Origin: JACDAF01 sp036276035
Lineage (GTDB): Bacteria > Chloroflexota > Limnocylindria > P2-11E
Assembly: GCA_036276035.1 (NCBI GenBank)
Contig: DASUCM010000154.1
Span: 1-8,735 of the forward strand
DNA length: 8,735 nt
Reading direction: 5' to 3'
Both the position numbers and the translations under genes were made by a program. The notes below the pieces were generated by a model. It had not been told where the DNA came from, did not search any database, and saw only the letters and a list, made by a program, of their open reading frames with translations. Below are positions 4,997-8,735 of this stretch, in pieces. Every line of letters begins with the position of its first letter. Within the stretch, counting starts at the first letter, position 1.

Positions 4997-6358
4997 GTGA
5001 CCCCTGACTTCGCGGCCTTCGACGAGCACGTGCGCGCGCGGACCCGGGAGTACGTCGACGAGCTGAAGGCGCTCATCCGCCAGCCGAGCGTCTCCGCACA
5101 GAAGACCGGGATCGAGGAGACCGCGCAGCTCGTCCTCGCACGCGCGAAGCGAGCGGGCGTCGCCGCGCGGATCGACCGCGTCCCGGGCGGCCCGCCCACC
5201 GTCATCGGCGAGATCGGGTCCGGACCGCGGACGCTCCTCGTGTACGACCACTTCGACGTCCAGCCGCCCGAGCCGTTCGAGGAGTGGGAGACGCCGCCCT
5301 TCGAGCCTGTCGAGCGCGACGGCATGCTCTACGGCCGCGGGGTCTCCGACAACAAGGGGAACCTCCTGGCACGCCTCCAGGCGATCGAGTCGTATCGAGC
5401 GACCATCGGCGAGCTTCCCCTCCGCGTGCGCGTGCTCTTCGAGGGGGAGGAGGAGATCGGCTCCGAGCACCTCGCGCGCTTCGTCGCGGCGCACGCGGAC
5501 GAGCTCCGCGCCGACGGCTGCATCTGGGAGGCGGGCTACAAGGACGCCGCGGGGCGGCCGACGATCTCGCTCGGCCTCAAGGGGATCTGCTACCTCGACC
5601 TCAGGGTCCGCGGCGCCGCGAAGGACGCGCACTCCTCCATCGGGACGATCGTGCCGAACGCCGCCTGGCGGCTGGTCTGGGCGCTCGCGTCGCTGAAGGA
5701 CGCCGACGACCGCATCACGGTCGACGGGCTGATGGATCACGTGCGCGCGCCGGACGAGGCGGACCTGCGCGTGCTGGAGGCGGTGCCGTACGACGAGGAG
5801 GAGATGCGCCGGATCCACGGCATCCCCTCGTTCGTGCGCGGCCTCACCGGGCTCGAGCTCAAACGGAAGCACTTCTTCGAGCCGACCTGCACGATCTGCG
5901 GCCTCACCTCCGGGTACCAGGGCGAGGGCTCGAAGACCGTGCTGCCCGCCGTGGCGAGCGCGAAGGTCGACTTCCGGCTCGTGCCCGACCTCACGCCGGA
6001 GCTCGTCCGCCGCCTCGTGCGCGAGCACCTCGACCGCCGCGGCTTCACCGACATCGAGCTCACGCCCCACCATGGCGAGCGGCCCTCCCGCTGGCCGGCC
6101 GACAGCCTGGTCGCCCGCGCGGCCGTCGCCGCGTGCGCGGACGCGTACGGGACCGAGCCCGTCGTGTACCCGCTCATGGCCGGCTCCGGCCCGATGGCCC
6201 AGGTCTGCGACGCGCTCGGCATCCCGGTGGTCGGCTTCGGCTCCGGGAACGCGCGGTCCGCGAACCACGCCCCGAACGAGAACATCGCGATCGCCGACTA
6301 CGTCGACCACATCCGCGCCTTCGGGCGCTTCCTGCGCGCGTTCGCGGAGCTGTCCTGA
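4997..6358 (+). CDS. M20-family metallopeptidase (dipeptidase/deacylase-like), 453 aa
   Basis: This is a di-zinc M20 hydrolase, expected to cleave dipeptides or N-acyl amino acids in the cytoplasm. Visible motifs in order: H85 and D87 in DHFDVQP, bridging D118 in GVSDNKGN, catalytic base and metal-ligand glutamates in EGEEEIGS (149-156), a central dimerisation insert (about 200-330, including AKDAHSSIGT), and a late metal-binding His in the SANHAPNE segment near the C terminus. Length is normal for the PepV/carnosinase/ArgE-like branch. The usual YGHYDVQP is YDHFDVQP here, with Asp84 before the ligand His. No signal peptide is visible. Start is GTG 4997, apparently leaderless. The MFS exporter follows after 19 nt with its own ribosome site, so the two are probably an operon handling a peptide-like or acylated compound. 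Confidence 0.93.
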   Translation: MTPDFAAFDEHVRARTREYVDELKALIRQPSVSAQKTGIEETAQLVLARAKRAGVAARIDRVPGGPPTVIGEIGSGPRTLLVYDHFDVQPPEPFEEWETPPFEPVERDGMLYGRGVSDNKGNLLARLQAIESYRATIGELPLRVRVLFEGEEEIGSEHLARFVAAHADELRADGCIWEAGYKDAAGRPTISLGLKGICYLDLRVRGAAKDAHSSIGTIVPNAAWRLVWALASLKDADDRITVDGLMDHVRAPDEADLRVLEAVPYDEEEMRRIHGIPSFVRGLTGLELKRKHFFEPTCTICGLTSGYQGEGSKTVLPAVASAKVDFRLVPDLTPELVRRLVREHLDRRGFTDIELTPHHGERPSRWPADSLVARAAVAACADAYGTEPVVYPLMAGSGPMAQVCDALGIPVVGFGSGNARSANHAPNENIAIADYVDHIRAFGRFLRAFAELS

Positions 6359-6377
6359 GCGACCCGCGAGGAGGGGA

Positions 6378-7562
6378 GTGACCCCGGCAGAGCGGCGGAT
6401 CCTGCTCGGCGCGCTCGGCTTCCTCTCCTTCGGCGCGGTCTACGCCCACGTCGTGATGACCCCGGTCCTCACACAGCTGGCGCGCGAGTTCGGCACGACC
6501 ACCGGGACCGCGGGCATCGTCGTCGCCGCCTACGGCCTGCCCGGGATCGTCACCGGTCTCGTCGCGGGTCCGTTCTCCGATCGCATGGGCCGCAAGCCCT
6601 TTCTCGTCGGCGGGTCGCTGGTGATGGCGCTGTTCACCGCGATGTCGGCCGTCGCGCCGAGCTTCGAGGTGCTGCTCGTCACCCGCGTGATCGCGGGCAT
6701 CGGCGCGTCGCTCATCTTCCCGAACGTGAACGCCACGATCGCGGACAGCTTCCCGTACGGCGAGCGGGGGAAGGCGATCTCGACGGTCATGGGACTGAAC
6801 ACGATGGCCTCCATCGTCGGCATCCCGCTCGCCGGCATCATCGCCGAGCTCACCTCCTGGCGCCTGTCGCTCCTCCTCGTCGGCGCGCTCGCCCTCGCGG
6901 CGACCCTCGCCGTGTTCCTCTTCATCCCGCGCTCGCGCCCCGAGGGCGACCCGCGCCGGACCCGCGCCCTCTTCGGGAGCGTCCTGGCCAGCCGCTCGGC
7001 GATCGCGGCGATCGTGTCGAGCCTCATGGGTGCGCTCTTCTGGTTCACCTGGGTCACCTATTCCGTCGTGTACTTCGAGGAGGTGCACTCGCTCACGCCG
7101 AGCACCGCGGCGACGGTGGCGCTCACGCTCGGCCTCGGCGTGCTCGTCGGCAGCCAGATCGGCGGGCGGCTCGGGGATCGTCTCGGGCACCGGCGGATCG
7201 TCTGGTCGACCATCGCGATCTCCTCTGTGCTCCTCCTCGCGCTGACGAACCTGCCGCTGCCGCTCGCGGCCGCGGGCGTCCTGAACTTCGTGACCTCCTG
7301 CGTCATCGGCGCGCGCTTCGCGACGAACACGGCCCTCCTCGGCGAGCAGGTCCCGGAGGCGCGGGGGACGATGCTGGCGGTGGCGTCCTCCGTCATCAGC
7401 GTCGGCGTCGTCCTCGGTGCCTACATCGGCGGCGTGCTCATCGACGGTCCCGGGTTCCCCGCGCTCGGCGTCGTCTGCGCCGTCGTCGGACTCGTTTCGG
7501 CCGCGATCGTCCTCCTCTTCGTGCGCGAGGAGCCGATGGATCTCGAGGGACAGGTGGTGTAG
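6378..7562 (+). CDS. MFS transporter, DHA1-like exporter, 394 aa
   Basis: GTG 6378 sits directly after GAGGAGGGGA (6368-6377), a strong but very close ribosome site. Upstream in-frame starts lie within the preceding gene and encode Arg/Pro/Ser-rich shadow sequence. The product has about 12 predicted transmembrane helices in two halves. MFS motif A is clear in loop 2-3 (GPFSDRMGRK, residues 64-73), and its degenerate copy is in loop 8-9 (GGRLGDRLGHR, 262-272). The basic central loop (PRSRPEGDPRRTR) separates the halves. This pattern fits proton-driven 12-helix drug or metabolite exporters; substrate unknown. Coupling to the M20 peptidase suggests export of, or resistance to, a compound related to its substrate. 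No clear terminator follows. Confidence 0.92.
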   Translation: MTPAERRILLGALGFLSFGAVYAHVVMTPVLTQLAREFGTTTGTAGIVVAAYGLPGIVTGLVAGPFSDRMGRKPFLVGGSLVMALFTAMSAVAPSFEVLLVTRVIAGIGASLIFPNVNATIADSFPYGERGKAISTVMGLNTMASIVGIPLAGIIAELTSWRLSLLLVGALALAATLAVFLFIPRSRPEGDPRRTRALFGSVLASRSAIAAIVSSLMGALFWFTWVTYSVVYFEEVHSLTPSTAATVALTLGLGVLVGSQIGGRLGDRLGHRRIVWSTIAISSVLLLALTNLPLPLAAAGVLNFVTSCVIGARFATNTALLGEQVPEARGTMLAVASSVISVGVVLGAYIGGVLIDGPGFPALGVVCAVVGLVSAAIVLLFVREEPMDLEGQVV

Positions 7563-7706
7563 CGCCCTTCCGTCCGGAGCGGCCGAGCGTGCGCCAGATC
7601 GTTGTCCCCGCGTTACCGAGTCGTTGCCTGTCGCGGTCGCCCGCATGTGTCGGGCGGCACCACATCTGCGACGTGCTGGCCCGGGACCTGGACAGGCGAG
7701 GCATGG

Positions 7707-7729
7707 CCCGCCGGCCACGAGGCCGCGGG
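7707..7729 (+). other. leader hairpin upstream of the KGG-repeat gene
   Basis: CCCGC-C-GGCC pairs with GGCC-GCGGG around an ACGA loop, giving 9 pairs with one bulged C. It ends 7 nt before the AAGGAG ribosome site of the stress-protein gene. There is no T-run, so it is not a good terminator for the MFS gene. It may shape or protect the mRNA leader; in DNA this GC-rich it may also be incidental. Confidence 0.35.
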
Positions 7730-7746
7730 TCGAAAAGGAGCGAGAG

Positions 7747-8046
7747 ATGGCGAAGAAGGAAGGCGGCGCGATGACCGTCGCAGAGGCCGGCCGCATGGGC
7801 GGGCGCCTCGTCAGCGAGCGGTACGGCTCCGAGTTCTACGAGAAGATCGGCAAGAAGGGCGGCTCGAGCACCGCCGAGAAGTACGGCCCTGAGTTCTTCG
7901 GCAAGATCGGCCGCAAGGGCGGCAAGGCCGTGACCGAGAAGTACGGCTCAGGCCACTTCGAGCGCATCGGGCGCAAGGGTGGCCAGAAGGTGGCCGACCT
8001 CATCGAGCGCGCGAAGTCGCTCGAGGAGTCCGACAAGGCCGTGTAG
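7747..8046 (+). CDS. KGG-repeat stress-induced protein, 99 aa
   Basis: ATG 7747 has AAAAGGAG (7733-7740) with 6 nt spacing. The protein is entirely hydrophilic and contains about four tandem units of roughly 20 residues. Each carries a (K/M)GG motif and an (S/E)(R/K)YG step: GRMGG / SERYG, GKKGG / AEKYG, GRKGG / TEKYG and GRKGG near the C terminus. This is the KGG (stress-induced, Gsib/YciG-like) family, hydrophilin or LEA-like proteins linked to general stress, desiccation and osmotic tolerance; the molecular mechanism is unclear. Cytoplasmic. The repeats are similar to each other in both protein and DNA, suggesting internal duplication. It is a single gene between a leader hairpin and a strong terminator, so it is likely regulated on its own. 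Confidence 0.88.
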   Translation: MAKKEGGAMTVAEAGRMGGRLVSERYGSEFYEKIGKKGGSSTAEKYGPEFFGKIGRKGGKAVTEKYGSGHFERIGRKGGQKVADLIERAKSLEESDKAV

Positions 8047-8072
8047 CGCACACGGTCCCACACGCTCCGTAC

Positions 8073-8111
8073 AAGGCGGGCCGCAGAGAGGATGCGGCCC
8101 GCCTTTTCTTT
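8073..8111 (+). terminator. strong intrinsic terminator after the KGG-repeat gene
   Basis: GGCGGGCCGCA (8075-8085) pairs with TGCGGCCCGCC (8093-8103), 11 perfect GC-rich pairs extendable by two A-T pairs, with a 7-nt GAGAGGA loop and a TTTTCTTT tail. It lies 26 nt after the stop codon and ends 7 nt before the candidate -10 box of the next gene. Confidence 0.95.
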
Positions 8112-8118
8112 GCCGCAC

Positions 8119-8124
8119 TACCCT
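8119..8124 (+). promoter_or_regulatory. candidate -10 box (TACCCT) for leaderless PLP-enzyme gene
   Basis: TACCCT is exactly 6 nt before GTG 8131, and no Shine-Dalgarno is present. It follows immediately after the KGG terminator, the same terminator-then-leaderless-start layout seen at 835-873. Confidence 0.45.
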
Positions 8125-8130
8125 ACGAGC

Positions 8131-8735
8131 GTGGCACGCCGCGTCGGGACCAAGGTCGTCCGCGGCGCGCGCACCCTGCCTGCGGGCGCGGGCGCTCCCG
8201 TCGTCCCGCCGCTCGTGCAGAGCGTCGCCTTCGATCACGCCTCGATGGCCGAGCAGGACGCGGTCTTCGGCAACGAGCGGCCCGGGTACGTGTACGGCCG
8301 CTACGGCACGCCGACGACCGCCGCGCTCGAGCAGCTGCTCGCGGAGCTCGACGAGCTGCCGCGCGCGACGTGCTTCGCGAGCGGCATGTCCGCGCTCCAC
8401 GCGCTCCTCACGACGTTCCGCGGCTCGCTCGTCGTGCAGGAGGACTGCTACGGCGGCACGCGCGCGCTGCTCGAGCGCATGCGCACCGAGGAGGACCGCG
8501 ACGTCGCGTTCCTCGACGCCACCGATCCCGCCGCGTTCGGTGGCGCGCCGCCGGGCTCGCTCGTCCTCGTGGAGGCGGTGTCGAACCCGTTCCTGCGCGT
8601 CGTCGACATCGCCGAGATCGTGCGGGTCGCGCACGCGGCCGGCGCGATGGTCGCCGTCGACGCGACGTTCGCGACGCCGGTGCTCGTGCGCCCGGCGACG
8701 CTCGGCGCCGACGTCGTCGTGCACTCGCTCACGAA
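8131..8735 (+). CDS. Cys/Met-metabolism PLP enzyme (cystathionine gamma-synthase/lyase type), 5' part
   Basis: The frame opens at GTG 8131 and runs off the window edge after 201 codons. Fold-type I Cys/Met PLP signatures are clear: YGRYGTPT (residues 55-62, cf. YSRxxNPT), phosphate-loop-like FASGMSA (82-88), DCYGGT (105-110, with the PLP-stacking Tyr107), a VSNPFLRVVDI segment (cf. SPxNPxLxVxDI) and VDATFATP with D177 facing the PLP pyridine nitrogen. The sequence ends HSLT plus two bases AA, one base short of completing the expected PLP-binding lysine codon 202. The enzyme would act in transsulfuration, methionine synthesis or methionine degradation; family members cannot be told apart from this half. 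The usual VDNTF is VDATF here. Start is apparently leaderless. Confidence 0.9.
   Translation, partial: MARRVGTKVVRGARTLPAGAGAPVVPPLVQSVAFDHASMAEQDAVFGNERPGYVYGRYGTPTTAALEQLLAELDELPRATCFASGMSALHALLTTFRGSLVVQEDCYGGTRALLERMRTEEDRDVAFLDATDPAAFGGAPPGSLVLVEAVSNPFLRVVDIAEIVRVAHAAGAMVAVDATFATPVLVRPATLGADVVVHSLT

Noticed and set aside
5284..6381. 365-codon frame overlapping the M20 gene
   Set aside because: Arg/Ala/Pro-rich out-of-frame shadow with no recognisable motif.

Overview
The window is GC-rich bacterial DNA with strong G/C preference at third codon positions. It is densely coded and almost all on the + strand. I see no phage, transposon, CRISPR or other mobile signature. The genes mix two styles of initiation: Shine-Dalgarno starts (mostly genes inside or after a transcription unit) and apparently leaderless starts with a TANNNT box 6 nt before the start codon. 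Gene content (orphan lipoamide dehydrogenase, CorC/CNNM-like protein, M20 dipeptidase plus MFS exporter, CsbD and KGG stress proteins) fits a soil or freshwater high-GC bacterium such as a Chloroflexota (Limnocylindria-like) or actinobacterial lineage. That taxonomic guess is weak.

Layout: the tail of an upstream gene (1-47) and a small helical hypothetical (63-323); a non-coding stretch with a terminator (511-548); a CsbD-like stress protein (617-814) with a strong terminator (835-867). A secreted heavy-metal-associated (HMA) domain protein follows at 873-1184. Its reading frame carries an in-frame TGA exactly at the first cysteine position of the metal-binding CxxC motif. Directly after that TGA lies a hairpin with an AGGTC loop, resembling a bacterial SECIS element. 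Next come a tightly coupled small HExxH protein (1186-1539), dihydrolipoamide dehydrogenase (1573-2973), a CBS/CorC membrane protein (about 2998/3061-4299), tRNA-Arg(TCT) (4368-4441), a divergent pair of a small lipoprotein (minus) and a four-cysteine membrane-anchored protein (plus), an M20 peptidase and MFS exporter pair (4997-7562), a KGG-repeat stress protein (7747-8046) with a textbook terminator, and the 5' part of a cystathionine gamma-synthase/lyase-type PLP enzyme (8131 to the window end).

The most notable item is the probable selenoprotein at 873-1184. The frame, the coding character and the HMA homology all continue through the TGA, other genes here use TGA as a normal stop, and the hairpin spacing and loop match what SelB needs. 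An ordinary gene caller would reduce it to a 47-residue fragment or miss it. Downstream of it, and possibly co-transcribed, is a minimal HExxH zincin-like protein of unknown function. The rest is mostly housekeeping and stress physiology: two hydrophilic stress proteins, redox metabolism, ion homeostasis, and peptide hydrolysis paired with export.
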